DNA of 56,595 nucleotides, from contig CADACS010000002.1 of assembly GCA_902786505.1 (NCBI GenBank), forward strand, positions 70,684 to 127,278, given 5' to 3'. Shown here piece by piece: positions 9,222 to 18,467 of the stretch. The translations under genes and the position numbers were made by a program. The stretch is from an uncultured Planctomycetota bacterium (GTDB lineage: Bacteria; Planctomycetota; Planctomycetia; Pirellulales; Thermoguttaceae). A model generated the notes under the pieces. The model saw nothing but the letters and a program-made list of their open reading frames with translations, was not told where the DNA came from and ran no database searches. Every line of letters starts with the position of its first letter. Within the stretch, counting starts at the first letter, position 1.

Positions 9222-10559
9222 GTGACCAAATCTTCTCCGTCCTCTTCTGGCGCGGCGTTTGATTTTCCTCGCGCGCGCGCCGCGCTCCTGAAATGGTTCG
9301 ACGCGAACGGCCGCGTTTTTCCGTGGCGGAAAGATCCGACGCCTTACCGCGTCTGGATTAGCGAGATCATGCTGCAGCAGACGACGACGCAGACGGTCGT
9401 CGGCTACTTTGAACGCTTTATCCGCCGGTTTCCCGACGCCGCGGCGCTCGCGCGCGCCTCGGAAGAAGAGACGCTCAAATATTGGGAAGGGCTCGGCTAT
9501 TACCGCCGCGCTAAAATGCTGCGCGCCGCCGCGATTGAAATTGCGGCCAAGCATAACGGCGCGTTTCCGTCCGATTACGCGTCGGCGCTCGCGCTGCCGG
9601 GAATCGGCCGATACGCCGCGGGCGCGATTCTCTCTTTTGGCTTCGATAAACGTTTTCCCATTCTGGAGGCCAATACGACGCGCCTTCACGCGCGGCTCCT
9701 CGGTCTGCGCGCCGAAACGACGCTCGCCGAATCGCAGCGCGTTCTCTGGCAGTTTGCCGAAGATTGGCTTCCGCGCGAAAGCGCGCGCCGCGAACCGAAC
9801 GTCTATCGCAAACTCAACGGCGCGCTGACCGATCTGGGCCGGCTTGTGTGCTCGCCGGACGAACCGAACTGCGGCGCCTGTCCGCTCGCGAATTGGTGCG
9901 AAGCGGAAAGGCTCGGTTTGCAGGCGGTTACGCCCGTGATGAAGAAGAAAGCGGAACCGATCCGGCGAACCGACGCCGCGCTGTGGATTTCACGCGCCGA
10001 TTTGCCGGGCGCGGCGCGGGTGGCGGAAACGCCGGGCGCCGCGAAAAAGACGGACGCCCGTCAGACCGACGTTTTGCTCGTCCGCCGCTCGCAAGGGGCC
10101 CTGTGGGCCGGCCTGTGGGATTTCCCGCGTTTCCCCGTCGCGGAGCCGTTTGCGAACGCCCACGAGCTTTCGCGCGACGCGGCGCTCGCCGATTACCTCC
10201 AGTATTTTCTCGAAACGGAGGCGGGCGCGCCCGGCCGCGATTACCGCGCCGGCGCCGTCCTAACGACGGTTCGCCACGCCGTAACGAAATACCGCGTCGC
10301 GCTGCGCGTCGCGCGCCTTGCCGGCGCGGCGCCGGCGGTCAACCGCGCGCCGTCCCTGTTCGACGCGCTGGAGTCGGAACCCGCGACGCCGTTCCTCGCG
10401 CGTTCGGCGGCGCAAGGTCCGGAAGTCGCGCGGCCGCACGAGGTTCCGCGTCAGGGGGACGAATTGCGCTGGGTCCCGATCGAGTCGCTCGAGTCGCTCC
10501 CGCTGAGCTCGCCGGGCCGTCGCGTCGCGCGGTTTATCGCCGGCGCGGTCGGCAAGTAA
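9222..10559 (+). CDS. mutY: A/G-specific adenine glycosylase MutY with Glu at the catalytic Asp position
   Basis: Removes adenine mispaired with 8-oxoguanine in base-excision repair. The GTG start at 9222 follows AGGAACGCAAC. Visible parts: the HhH-GPD domain with WISEIMLQQT (general acid Glu48), the helix-hairpin-helix LPGIGRYAAG (125-134), and an iron-sulphur loop with Cys210, 217, 220 and 226 in C-x6-C-x2-C-x5-C spacing. A NUDIX-like C-terminal domain contains GALWAGLWDFPRFP. The segment aligned to PILDGNVKRV of E. coli MutY reads PILEANTTRL, so the catalytic Asp (Asp138 in E. coli) is Glu149 here. The domain between about 245 and 440 is enlarged by Ala-rich loops. Confidence 0.92.
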   Translation: MTKSSPSSSGAAFDFPRARAALLKWFDANGRVFPWRKDPTPYRVWISEIMLQQTTTQTVVGYFERFIRRFPDAAALARASEEETLKYWEGLGYYRRAKMLRAAAIEIAAKHNGAFPSDYASALALPGIGRYAAGAILSFGFDKRFPILEANTTRLHARLLGLRAETTLAESQRVLWQFAEDWLPRESARREPNVYRKLNGALTDLGRLVCSPDEPNCGACPLANWCEAERLGLQAVTPVMKKKAEPIRRTDAALWISRADLPGAARVAETPGAAKKTDARQTDVLLVRRSQGALWAGLWDFPRFPVAEPFANAHELSRDAALADYLQYFLETEAGAPGRDYRAGAVLTTVRHAVTKYRVALRVARLAGAAPAVNRAPSLFDALESEPATPFLARSAAQGPEVARPHEVPRQGDELRWVPIESLESLPLSSPGRRVARFIAGAVGK

Positions 10560-10612
10560 TTGGAGCCTGACGCGATTCTTTTCTTTTTTTCTGTTTTTGT
10601 TCCCTCTTTTGT

Positions 10613-10641
10613 TTGCATCTATTGAGACTCTGTGTTACAAT
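10613..10641 (+). promoter_or_regulatory. Sigma-70-like promoter of the DUF1080 gene
   Basis: TTGCAT (10613-10618) and TACAAT (10636-10641) are separated by 17 bases. The predicted start lies about 65 bases before the ATG at 10715, which has a good AAAGGAAG ribosome site. Confidence 0.55.
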
Positions 10642-10714
10642 AGGTCGCGTCGCGGTGTTTTTCCGCGCATGTGCGTGTCACATTTCAATTTTGTCAGTTT
10701 GAAAGGAAGATAAA

Positions 10715-12049
10715 ATGAGATTTTCTTTGACGACGCTCGTCGCCGCCATATTCCTCTGCGGTACGCTCGCGTTCGCGCAGCAGCCGGGTCCTCGCGCCGG
10801 CGGCCCCATGTTCTTCGGCGGAACCGCGCCGGAACCCCTTTTCGGAGCGAACCTTGAAAAAGGCGATTTCCCGGAAGGCGTTTGGTATCTCGACGACGAA
10901 GGCTGCCTTTGCGCGAAGAAAGACAACGTAATCTGGACGAAAGACAAGTATTCCGCGTTCGTTTGCTCTTTCGAATTCAATCTTTCGGAACACACCAACG
11001 GCGGTTTCCTCATTCAGTGCTCCGACAAGGACAACTGGATTCCGAACACGATTGAAATTCAGCTTCTCGACGACTTTGGTCAAGAGCCGGATTATCACAC
11101 CTGCGGCGCGTTCTACGGCTTCAAAGCCCCTTCTAAGAACGTTACGAAGAAGCCGGGCGAATGGAACCGTATGGTCGTTATGTGCATGGGCCGTAGTATC
11201 ATGGTCTTCCTCAACGGCGAATTCATTAACAGTATCAATACGGCCGAATGGACCGACGCCGCGAAGAGCCCGACCGGAACCGATATTGAAGAGAAATTCC
11301 GCGGCCGCACGCTCGCCTCTTTTGAACCTTACGGCTATATCGGCTTCCAGGGTCTGCACGGGAACTCTCCCATGAAGATCCGCAACGCGACCATCGCCCC
11401 CATGAAGAATCCCGACACGAGCGCTGAAGGCTGGGTCTCCCTCTTCGGCGACAAGCTCGAAAACGCCGAATTCGATCCGGAAGTCTGGTCGATCGACGCG
11501 GACGGCGTTCTTCACGCAACGAAAGACGAAGTCATTTGGGCCAAAGAGAAGTATGAAAACTTCATGCTCGACTTCGAATACAACGTTACGGAAAAGGCGA
11601 ACAGCGGCGTCGTTATTCAGGCGACCGACAAGGCCAACTGGATTCCGAATTCGTTCGAAGTTCAGATCTTCGACTCCTTCGGCCGCGACGTCGATATGAG
11701 CGACTGCGGCGCCGTCTACGGCCGCTGCGCGCCGGAATTCAACGCCTGCAAACCGGCCGGCGAATGGAATCACATGACGATTATGGTCATGGGACCGCGT
11801 ATTTCCGTTATCCTGAACGATCAGCTCATTACGCAAATGGACAAGCGTCAGTGGACGGAAAAAGACAAGAACCCGGACGGCACCAAGCCGTACGACTGGC
11901 TCATTAACAAGGCTCCGAGCGAAACGGAAAACGCCGGTTACGTCGGATTCCAAGGTCTGCACGCCGGTCAGCCGGTCGTCTACCGCAACATCAAGATTCG
12001 CAAATTCGAATTCCCGCGCCGCGGCCAGCGCCCCGCGCAAGCGAACTGA
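10715..12049 (+). CDS. Secreted protein with two tandem DUF1080 (LamG-like) domains
   Basis: The N-terminal signal peptide ends near ALAFAQQ (about residue 22). Two homologous domains of about 190 residues follow. Each contains VIWTKDKY or VIWAKEKY, a W-I-P-N core (DNWIPNTIEIQ and ANWIPNSFEVQ), a CGA-x-Y-G segment, PGEWNRM or AGEWNHM, and GFQGLH near the end. DUF1080 is a jelly-roll family common in planctomycetes, some members of which act on 3-keto-glycosides, so a role on sugars outside the cytoplasm is plausible. The low use of rare codons and the strong ribosome site suggest high expression. It stands alone between a promoter and a strong terminator. Confidence 0.85.
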   Translation: MRFSLTTLVAAIFLCGTLAFAQQPGPRAGGPMFFGGTAPEPLFGANLEKGDFPEGVWYLDDEGCLCAKKDNVIWTKDKYSAFVCSFEFNLSEHTNGGFLIQCSDKDNWIPNTIEIQLLDDFGQEPDYHTCGAFYGFKAPSKNVTKKPGEWNRMVVMCMGRSIMVFLNGEFINSINTAEWTDAAKSPTGTDIEEKFRGRTLASFEPYGYIGFQGLHGNSPMKIRNATIAPMKNPDTSAEGWVSLFGDKLENAEFDPEVWSIDADGVLHATKDEVIWAKEKYENFMLDFEYNVTEKANSGVVIQATDKANWIPNSFEVQIFDSFGRDVDMSDCGAVYGRCAPEFNACKPAGEWNHMTIMVMGPRISVILNDQLITQMDKRQWTEKDKNPDGTKPYDWLINKAPSETENAGYVGFQGLHAGQPVVYRNIKIRKFEFPRRGQRPAQAN

Positions 12050-12117
12050 ACTTGCGGAAGTTGGAAATAGGCGCGGCGCCTGAGCGTTTGCGCTAGTTTT
12101 CCAACGCTAAAATAGGA

Positions 12118-12158
12118 GAACGCGCCTCGCGGCGTTTCGCGGGGCGCGTTCTTTTTTG
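12118..12158 (+). terminator. Strong terminator after the DUF1080 gene
   Basis: A 14-base-pair stem with one G:T pair (12118-12131 with 12138-12151) and a 6-base loop is followed by TTTTTTG. Confidence 0.85.
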
Positions 12159-12177
12159 TTTGCCGCGCCGGAAATAA

Positions 12178-12212
12178 AAAAAGCCCGCAATTCCCAAGGG
12201 GGAGAATGCGGA
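12178..12212 (-). terminator. Terminator of the Ala-rich lipoprotein gene
   Basis: On the minus strand CCGCATTC...GGGAATTGCGG forms an imperfect stem with a short loop, followed by GGCTTTTTTT. It lies about 50 bases beyond the lipoprotein stop codon. Confidence 0.5.
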
Positions 12213-12262
12213 CCTCTATATCGCTAACGAACAGAGTTCGTTTGATAGGCGCAAGCCTTAGA

Positions 12263-12532
12263 TCATTCCGCGGCGTCGGCAGCGGCGTCAGCGGCGGCGT
12301 CAACAGCGTCGGCGGCGGCGTCAGCAGCGGCGTCGACAGCTTCAGTGGCGGCGTCGGCAGCGGCGTCGACAGCTTCAGCAGCGGCGTCGGCGGCTTCGTC
12401 GACAGCTTCAGCGGCAGCTTCGGCGGCAGCCGGAGCGGCGGGGGTTTCGGCCGGTTTATCGGCAGGCTTGCAGCCGAAAGAGCAGAACGTCGCGCAAGCG
12501 GCGACGAGCGTCAAAGCGACAAACTTTTTCAT
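12263..12532 (-). CDS. Small Ala-rich lipoprotein made of 11-residue repeats
   Basis: An 89-residue protein with a lipoprotein signal (hydrophobic stretch then FCSFGC, lipidated Cys21), a short Lys/Pro linker, and from residue 41 four consecutive 11-residue units of the type AEAVDAAADAA, ending ADAAE. Asp and Glu recur at fixed positions and almost everything else is Ala. This predicts a long, acidic, straight amphipathic helix tethered to a membrane. A ribosome site (AGGAATG) precedes the ATG. The opposite strand also reads open, but only this strand has a ribosome site, a lipobox and a terminator. Function is unknown; a role like that of Lpp, as an envelope spacer, is only one possibility. 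Confidence 0.78.
   Translation of the reverse strand: MKKFVALTLVAACATFCSFGCKPADKPAETPAAPAAAEAAAEAVDEAADAAAEAVDAAADAATEAVDAAADAAADAVDAAADAAADAAE
12280..12412 (-). repeat. 33-bp tandem repeat in the Ala-rich lipoprotein gene
   Basis: Four 33-base units, each encoding an 11-residue helix repeat, lie in frame. The GCGGCGTC and GTCGACAGCTTC words recur with few changes. Confidence 0.7.
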
Positions 12533-12876
12533 GTTTTCATTCCTTTATAAAGCGCTTCTAAATGACGCCGTTCGGGAAACAATCCGAACGGCTTACGAAA
12601 CAACGTTAACATATTAAAACCAGAAGAGGCAATTCCTCAAGCGCCCTCGCTCTAAAAAACGCCCTTTTTCTTAAAAATCTTCCTAATATTCCGATTACGG
12701 AAGAGACGTATTTTTCTAATTAGAAGTTATAGAAAATAAAGGAATTAGAGAAAAGAAAAAATTACGGTAAGGCCTCGTCAGGCGATAGTATTAGCGAAGT
12801 TGCGTCGTTTTTATTATTTGGAATCGCCGCAACTCTTTTTATTTAGATAGATGCGCAGAGCGGTTCCGCGCTGCGG
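12533..12876. other. Gene-free stretch with leader hairpin and putative promoter of the lipoprotein gene
   Basis: No gene is seen in these 344 bases. On the minus strand TTGAGG (12640-12635) and a TTAATA/TAATAT element (12611-12617) could serve the lipoprotein. In the resulting leader, GCCGTTCGG (12567-12575) pairs perfectly with CCGAACGGC (12584-12592) around an 8-base loop, which could stabilise the mRNA. The remainder to 12876 is AT-rich and holds nothing I can name. Confidence 0.4.
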
Positions 12877-13758
12877 CTATCCTCTTTTGAACGGTAAGGA
12901 GAGCGCGTAAAAGAGCGCGACGACGAGAATAATCGTCGGTCCGGTCGACGAGTTCAACTGAACGCTCAGCCATATTCCAAGCCACGAACCGACAAAGCAT
13001 ACGGCAATAGCGCACGCGATCATCGACCCAAGCCTTTTGGTAAACCGGCTCGCGATCGCCGCCGGCAGCGTGAGCAGCGCGACGATCATCGCCATACCGA
13101 CCAGCCGGAGCATAAGAACGACCGTAACGGCGGTCAGCGTGAGCAGAAGCCGGTTCTGACGGCCGACGTTTACCCCGCGCAGCAGCGCGTATTCTTCGTC
13201 GAAACAGACCGCTTCAAGCTTTTTGAAGTTGGCAAAGACGGCGGCGAGCACGCACGCGCCCAAAATGGCGGAGACCCACACGTCGCTGCGCGTTACCAGA
13301 AGCACGTCGCCGAAAAGATAGGTCGACGCCGACGCGTTGTATCCCTTGACGCGTTCGAGAAAGACTAGCCCGATCGCCATGCCGACGGCCCATACGGCGC
13401 CCAGCAGCGTTTCTTCCCGCTCTTTCGCGTGCCGGCGAATCCAGTCGACAAGGAGCGCCGCCAGTACGGCGAAAACGAGCGCCGAGGGGATCGGATTGAC
13501 GAACTCTCCGAGCTTGGCGCAGACGCGTTCGCCATTCCCTTTGCCGCAGAAGATTTCCGCGATCGCGAGCGTTCCGAACGCTCCGGCCGCGAGCGTCTGC
13601 TTGAGCCACAGACCGAACCCGACGCCGCCGAACGCGCAGTGGGAAATCGCGCCCGACAGATAGCCGATGCGGCGCGCGACGACGAACGCCCCGACGACGC
13701 CGAACGTTACGCTGGAAAGCGCGCTCAACAGATAGACGTTTTGCAGAAATTCGGGCAT
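12877..13758 (-). CDS. ZnuB/MntB-type metal ABC transporter permease
   Basis: Membrane subunit of an ABC-3 family importer for zinc or manganese. The 293 residues hold about eight membrane segments, and the family landmarks are present: LSSVTFGVVGAFVVARRIGYLSGAISHCAFGGVG near the N-terminus, FGDVLLVTRSDVW, FDEEYALLRGVNVG, and LVGMAMIVALLTLPAAIASRFTKRL. The loop near 70-90 contains Cys and charged residues. Neither the ATPase nor the binding protein is next to it: its upstream neighbour on the same strand is gap, 169 bases away. The partner subunits must be elsewhere, and the metal cannot be decided from sequence. Confidence 0.85.
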   Translation of the reverse strand: MPEFLQNVYLLSALSSVTFGVVGAFVVARRIGYLSGAISHCAFGGVGFGLWLKQTLAAGAFGTLAIAEIFCGKGNGERVCAKLGEFVNPIPSALVFAVLAALLVDWIRRHAKEREETLLGAVWAVGMAIGLVFLERVKGYNASASTYLFGDVLLVTRSDVWVSAILGACVLAAVFANFKKLEAVCFDEEYALLRGVNVGRQNRLLLTLTAVTVVLMLRLVGMAMIVALLTLPAAIASRFTKRLGSMIACAIAVCFVGSWLGIWLSVQLNSSTGPTIILVVALFYALSLPFKRG

Positions 13759-13809
13759 GGGTTAGGAACGCGGCGGACGGACAAAGGAGCAAGACGCGGG
13801 GGATAGAAA

Positions 13810-13856
13810 AACGGGAGCGCAGCGAAACGCAAACGCGGTCGCAAAACACTCCCGTT
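13810..13856 (-). terminator. Inverted repeat after gap
   Basis: AACGGGAG (13810-13817) pairs with CTCCCGTT (13849-13856). On the minus strand the stem is followed by TTTCTATC. The loop is long (31 bases), so efficiency is uncertain. Confidence 0.45.
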
Positions 13857-13927
13857 TCTTATTGTCTCAAATCGCTCGAGCCTTACGGTTTCGAACGACC
13901 GATTCGGCGAATCAAATCGCCGTCAAA

Positions 13928-14944
13928 TCACATATTGCCCATGCGGTAGATGAGGTCGGCGGCGCGGTTGCTGTAACCCATTTCGTTGTCGTACCAGGAC
14001 AGGATCTTGACCATGTTGCCGCCCATGACCATCGTCCATTCGGGGACGAAGATGGAGCTGTAGGTCTGACCGACGACGTCGGCGAGGACGATCGGGTCTT
14101 CTTCGTACGCGAGGATGCCCTTCATCTTTTCGGTTTCGGACGCGGCCTTAACGGCGGCGTTGACTTCCTCAACGGTGACGTCTTTGGCGACTTCGACGAC
14201 GAGGTCGACGATGGAGCCGGTCGGGGTCGGGACGCGGAGGGAGATACCGGTCAGCTTGCCGTTGACGGAGGGGATAACGAGCCCGACCGCTTTCGCGGCG
14301 CCGGTCGTCGTCGGGATGATATTGACGGAAGCGGCGCGGCCGCGATAGATGTTCTTATAGGGCTTGTCGAGCGTGACCTGGTCGTTCGTGAAGGAGTGGA
14401 CCGTGGTCATGAGGCCTTTGACGATGCCGAAGCTGTCGTTGAGGACCTTGGCGACCGGCGCGAGGCAGTTGGTCGTGCAGGACGCGTTGGAGACGTATTT
14501 CTTATCGGGGGTCAGTTCTTCGTCGTTGACGCCGAGAACGCACGTGAAGACGTTGTCGCCCTTAGCGGGAGCGGAGATGACGACCTTGTCGACGTCGTGG
14601 CTGTCGTAACCTTCTTTGTCGCCGGACGCGGGAGCGGTGAAGAAACCGGTCGATTCGAGGACGATCGTCGCGCCGAGCTTTTTCCACGGAATGCAGGAGG
14701 GCTTGGTTTCCTTGCTGACGGGGATCTTTTTGCCGTTGACGATGAGGTTGTTTTCATCGTATTCGACTTTGCCGTCGAAGCGACCTTGCGAGGAGTCGTA
14801 CTTCAGAAGGAGCGCCAGGGTTTTCGTGTCGGTGAGGTCGTTGATGCCGACGACGTCATACTTTTCAGGGGCTTTCGCCATTTGACGGAAGACGATACGA
14901 CCGATACGACCGAAACCATTAATACCAACTTTAACAGCAGCCAC
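13928..14944 (-). CDS. gap: Type I glyceraldehyde-3-phosphate dehydrogenase
   Basis: Cytoplasmic glycolytic enzyme that converts glyceraldehyde 3-phosphate, NAD and phosphate to 1,3-bisphosphoglycerate. The start is GTG 14944, because AGGAG stands eight bases upstream and the protein then begins with the family pattern [16 protein letters not shown]; a longer frame to 15010 would bury the ribosome site. The 338 residues include the NAD-binding [10 protein letters not shown], the active-site [12 protein letters not shown] with the nucleophilic Cys, the HSFTNDQ region, [21 protein letters not shown], and [12 protein letters not shown] near the C-terminus. It has its own promoter and a leader of about 160 bases. 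Confidence 0.96.
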   Translation of the reverse strand: MAAVKVGINGFGRIGRIVFRQMAKAPEKYDVVGINDLTDTKTLALLLKYDSSQGRFDGKVEYDENNLIVNGKKIPVSKETKPSCIPWKKLGATIVLESTGFFTAPASGDKEGYDSHDVDKVVISAPAKGDNVFTCVLGVNDEELTPDKKYVSNASCTTNCLAPVAKVLNDSFGIVKGLMTTVHSFTNDQVTLDKPYKNIYRGRAASVNIIPTTTGAAKAVGLVIPSVNGKLTGISLRVPTPTGSIVDLVVEVAKDVTVEEVNAAVKAASETEKMKGILAYEEDPIVLADVVGQTYSSIFVPEWTMVMGGNMVKILSWYDNEMGYSNRAADLIYRMGNM

Positions 14945-15244
14945 AGTAAATCTCCTTGACAGTTGTTCTGTAACCATATTCGGAAACCGTCTTTCGCGCC
15001 GAGCGGGCAAATCGCCGCGCCTGACTCGCGAAAGATCGAAATACTCTTTTCGTCAAATAGCTCGAGCGGACGCGCGCGTCCGTACAAGAAGTATCTGATA
15101 AAAATTTGAGTTTATTATAAAGTTGCGACCGTTCCCGACAAGCCCCCGGCAAGCCGTTTTCACGATAAATTTCGATATTCTTGCAGTTGAAACGCAACTG
15201 AATTACCCACAGTTAAGAAACTGTGTATTTTAACTTTCCTTTTC
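14945..15244. other. Leader and promoter region of gap
   Basis: These 300 bases contain the gap promoter and an approximately 160-base leader. Just beyond the NIF3-family stop there is a 7-base-pair hairpin (CACAGTT with AACTGTG near 15208-15226) without a T-run, which may be a weak terminator. No other gene is seen. Confidence 0.4.
15114..15141 (-). promoter_or_regulatory. Sigma-70-like promoter of gap
   Basis: On the minus strand TTGTCG (15141-15136), 16 bases, then a perfect TATAAT (15119-15114). The predicted transcript starts about 160 bases before the GTG start codon. Confidence 0.6.
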
Positions 15245-16174
15245 TCACACCACGCGTAGCGGATCGCTTTCTTTCGCGCTGGCGACGGCGGTCAGCTCAG
15301 GGAATTTTCTGGCGATACGGTCGGCGAGAATACACGCGGAGAAACGTTCGGTCGCGTAATGGCCCGCAAGAACGAGGCCCAGGTTTTTCGCGCGCGCTTC
15401 GAGGCACGCGTGGAACCGCGCTTCTCCGAGCAGCATGGCGTCGGCGCCTTCTTTTACCGCCTGATCGATAAAGTCGTCGGCGGCGCCGCATCCGATCGCG
15501 ACGCTGCGTATGAGTTTGTCGTCGTCGCCGACCGCGAGGAGGCGTTCGATTTGGAGCATGTTTTTAACTTGGGCGACGAGTTCGGAAAACTTCTTCGGCT
15601 TAGCGAATCTGCCGATGCGGCCCGTTCCGAGCGTGGGCCCGGCCGCCTCTTCGTCGGGCGCGAGGGCTCCGAACTTTTTGCCCGGCTTTTTGTCTTTTCC
15701 TTCGGGCCGCGGCGCGTCGAATTCGCGCGCGATCTCCTGCGCGTCGATCGGATCGAGCCCGTCGAGCATTTCGCGCGTCGCGACGAGTTTGCCCGGATAG
15801 AGCGGTTTGACGTCGACGAGTTCAAGCCCTTCGGCAAGCTGGCGGTTGACGCCGAAGAAGGCGGAATCGTGCGCGGTGTGCGGGCTGTATACGGCAATTC
15901 CAGCTCTTGCGAGTTTGAGGAGCAGTTCTCCGGCCGTGTCGTCGGACGTCCATTTTTTTTCGGCGCGGAACGGGAAGGGATGATGCGAGACAATACAGTC
16001 GGCGTCGAGCTCGATCGCTTCGTCGGCGACGGCGGCGGCGACCGTAAGACAGGTTAAGACTTTTTTGACCTTCTGCCGTCGGTCTCCAAGCGTCAGACCG
16101 ACGTTGTCCCAATCTTCGGCGAGTTCGAGCGGGAAAATCTTTTCCAGAAAATTGATCAGCGTCTGAAGTTGCAT
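15245..16174 (-). CDS. NIF3/YqfO-family dinuclear metal protein
   Basis: Member of the NIF3 family (GTP cyclohydrolase I type 2 homologue), toroidal hexamers with a two-metal site and poorly known substrates. The 309-residue length suits the short form without the PII-like insert. Landmarks: LAEDWDNVGLTLGD near the N-terminus, DCIVSHHPFPF (metal-binding His pair), YSPHTAHDSAFFGVNRQLAE (metal-binding Asp), and GHYATERF near the C-terminus (metal-binding His and Glu). A Lys/Gly-rich insert near 150-180 is unusual. An open frame on the other strand is a shadow of this gene's codon use. Confidence 0.9.
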   Translation of the reverse strand: MQLQTLINFLEKIFPLELAEDWDNVGLTLGDRRQKVKKVLTCLTVAAAVADEAIELDADCIVSHHPFPFRAEKKWTSDDTAGELLLKLARAGIAVYSPHTAHDSAFFGVNRQLAEGLELVDVKPLYPGKLVATREMLDGLDPIDAQEIAREFDAPRPEGKDKKPGKKFGALAPDEEAAGPTLGTGRIGRFAKPKKFSELVAQVKNMLQIERLLAVGDDDKLIRSVAIGCGAADDFIDQAVKEGADAMLLGEARFHACLEARAKNLGLVLAGHYATERFSACILADRIARKFPELTAVASAKESDPLRVV

Positions 16175-16393
16175 GCAAAGCTCCCTGTGAAAATCTAAAG
16201 GGCCGCGTCCGGCGAAATTGCGCGCGCCTTGCCCTTGCCGGAAAGGCCGTTCGCGTCCCCCTTTACATCGTTCGCACGCCGTATTATACTAAAAATTGCG
16301 GGGTATGCACAGTAGCGCGCCGTATTTTCTTATAGGCGTCTATCATACCGGCGGTTAGGAAAGGCCCGCGTTCGTTTTCGGCGGTCGTCAGTC

Positions 16394-17284
16394 ATGCGGA
16401 AAGTTTTGCGGTTAAGTTCAAACGGCTCGAGGCGCGCTTGGGGATTCTTCGGCGCGCTCGCTCTGTTTGCGTTTCTTGCCGCCGGCGCGTTGGATTCGTT
16501 CTATTGGAGTTCGCGGCTGAAGCCGGAAGCGGTCGAGCGCGCGCTTGCGCGTTATGAGAAGACCGGAGAAGCGCGGCCCGTCGCATACGCCGCGAATTTG
16601 TCCGACGCTAATTTCAAAGACCGAATGCTCGCGGCCGCCGACGAATATCTTCGCTCGACCGACCGGGGCGCGGCGGCGGAAAAGGCGGTCGACGACGGAC
16701 TGGCGTTTTGGGGCGTCGGCGAAAACGTCGGCGTGGGCGCGGCGTTCGACTTTGCCAAGCTCCGGACCGCCGACGCTCAGGCGTCTTTTGAGGCCGCCGA
16801 GGCGTTTGCCGAACTTGACGCGAGTCCGCAAGACGAGCCGGACGGGGGACTGGACGCGGCGCTCGCCTTTTTGAGCGAGCTTGACCCGGATTTAGACGGC
16901 GGCCGCTCCGGCGCCGCGGAAGCGCTCGCGTGGTCGTTTGCGCCGGAGTCGTGCAACCCGCTCGATTCGTTTGGCGCCGTAAAGCGCGACGATTTCGGCC
17001 CGTCCGCCGTTGTGGAAGCGGCCGGCCGCGCGTTCAGCGCGTCCGCGAGACTCTTCTTTCTTCTAACGCTTGGCGGTCTGCTCGGCGGCTTGCGCGGCGA
17101 AACGCCCGTCGACTCCGTCTTTGGACTTGCCCGCGCCGCGCGCGCTCTGCGCGCCCTCCTTGACCGCGCGTCGTCGCCGTTACGGCTGACGGAACCTTTC
17201 GCGTTCTTCCGTTTCTTATTCTCTTCTTCGCGTTTTCGCGCCAGTTTTCCCGCCGCGGTTTCGTCGACCCGTCTTCTCATTTGA
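16394..17284 (+). CDS. Unknown membrane-anchored protein
   Basis: I do not recognise this 296-residue protein. It has an N-terminal hydrophobic segment (about 17-33) ending in FYWSSRLKPEAVERALARYEKTGEARP, a soluble acidic, Ala-rich middle, a second hydrophobic segment near 213-228 (LFFLLTLGGLLGGL), and an Arg/Ser/Phe-rich tail. Codon use in this frame matches the neighbouring genes better than the overlapping frames on the other strand. No ribosome site is obvious, so the start is provisional. Confidence 0.5.
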   Translation: MRKVLRLSSNGSRRAWGFFGALALFAFLAAGALDSFYWSSRLKPEAVERALARYEKTGEARPVAYAANLSDANFKDRMLAAADEYLRSTDRGAAAEKAVDDGLAFWGVGENVGVGAAFDFAKLRTADAQASFEAAEAFAELDASPQDEPDGGLDAALAFLSELDPDLDGGRSGAAEALAWSFAPESCNPLDSFGAVKRDDFGPSAVVEAAGRAFSASARLFFLLTLGGLLGGLRGETPVDSVFGLARAARALRALLDRASSPLRLTEPFAFFRFLFSSSRFRASFPAAVSSTRLLI

Positions 17285-17379
17285 TTTCCGTTTCGCGGTT
17301 ATGACGACGCCCCGTTTACGCCGGAATAAAGTCCGGCCGCGCGAGGATTCTTTTTCTAACTGAATACGCGAAACAGAAA

Positions 17380-18396
17380 ATGAAATATCATGAACCAAAG
17401 TCCGCGTTCACGCTTGTCGAACTGCTTGTCGTGATCGCGATTATCGGAATTTTAATAGGGCTCCTTTTGCCGGCCGTTCAGGCGGCGCGCGAGGCGGCCC
17501 GACGGATGCAGTGCTCTAATAACGTTAAGCAGTGGGGACTTGCGCTCGCGAACTACGCGGACGCGTCGAACGGTTTCCCGCAGTTTACCAGCTGGGGCAA
17601 AAGCTCGAGCTCCGGCGCGTCCGGACTCGATACGGGCTACTCGATTCACGCGCGCGTTCTGCCGTATATCGAACAGGGCGCGTTCATGCAGGGCGTCGAC
17701 TTTGGCGATTACGACCGGTTTCGCCTCTGGGCGAATAAGACGGCGCTAAACGAGGCGATCTACGACAAATGCGGTTTTCCGTGTCCGACGCTCTGGTGCC
17801 CGAGCGAAGATCAGGAGAAGCGCGCGCTCCAGCCGCGCAACGAAGGTCTTTACGCCAACAACGTCAACTACGTCTTCTGTACGGGCTCCGGCGTCGGGGA
17901 AGGGAACAATCTCAATAACCGCAAGAACGACGGCGCGTTCCGGTTCGTTCAGACGGGCTACGCGACGCTTGTCGACGGAACGTCCAATACGATGGTCGTA
18001 TCCGAAGCGCGCATGCAGGCCGCGGCGTTTTCCGACTCTGACGCGTCGATGGACCGCATGAGCGTGCTCGGTGAGGGGACGTATCAGAACTATATCGACC
18101 CCGATCTCGAGAGCCTGAAGCCGCTGGCGTCCCTTACGCATCGCTGTTCCCCGTGGATCGCCGGCCGCCATTACGCGACGGGCTACTCCGCGTACTCGCC
18201 TCCGAACGCCAAAGTTCCCGGCGTTTGGCTTCGCGGAACGGAGCTTATCTTTGAAGGGGCGGCGTCGAATCACGCTGGCGTCGTCGTTACGGGATTCGCC
18301 GACGGGAGCGTTCGCAATATATCCGACTCGGTCGCGCTCGGCGTATGGCGCGCCTGCGCGACGTGCGCGGGCGGCGAGTCCCCGGCGGCTATGTGA
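17380..18396 (+). CDS. DUF1559 pseudopilin-like protein
   Basis: Planctomycete hallmark family with a type IV pilin-like N-terminus (KSA before [33 protein letters not shown]) and the SBP_bac_10 domain. The segments [31 protein letters not shown] and the C-terminal [13 protein letters not shown] (H-x-DG-like motif) are typical, and 338 residues is normal length. Members are exported and processed like pseudopilins; their function is unsettled. It starts a group of four closely spaced genes on this strand. Confidence 0.92.
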   Translation: MKYHEPKSAFTLVELLVVIAIIGILIGLLLPAVQAAREAARRMQCSNNVKQWGLALANYADASNGFPQFTSWGKSSSSGASGLDTGYSIHARVLPYIEQGAFMQGVDFGDYDRFRLWANKTALNEAIYDKCGFPCPTLWCPSEDQEKRALQPRNEGLYANNVNYVFCTGSGVGEGNNLNNRKNDGAFRFVQTGYATLVDGTSNTMVVSEARMQAAAFSDSDASMDRMSVLGEGTYQNYIDPDLESLKPLASLTHRCSPWIAGRHYATGYSAYSPPNAKVPGVWLRGTELIFEGAASNHAGVVVTGFADGSVRNISDSVALGVWRACATCAGGESPAAM

Positions 18397-18467
18397 ATTA
18401 TTTAACGCGGGAAGACCGCGAACCGCCCGGCGGCGAGGCCGCCGGAATAAAAGAGAAAGATTATATC

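Noticed and set aside
12206..12550. Plus-strand Gly/Ser/Val-rich frame over the Ala-rich lipoprotein
   Set aside because: No ribosome site or signal; the minus strand has a ribosome site, a lipobox, a terminator and perfect 11-residue periodicity.
13862..14959. Plus-strand open frame of 365 codons over gap
   Set aside because: Shadow of the GAPDH gene caused by GAC/GTC-rich codons; no family resemblance, while the minus strand is unmistakable GAPDH.
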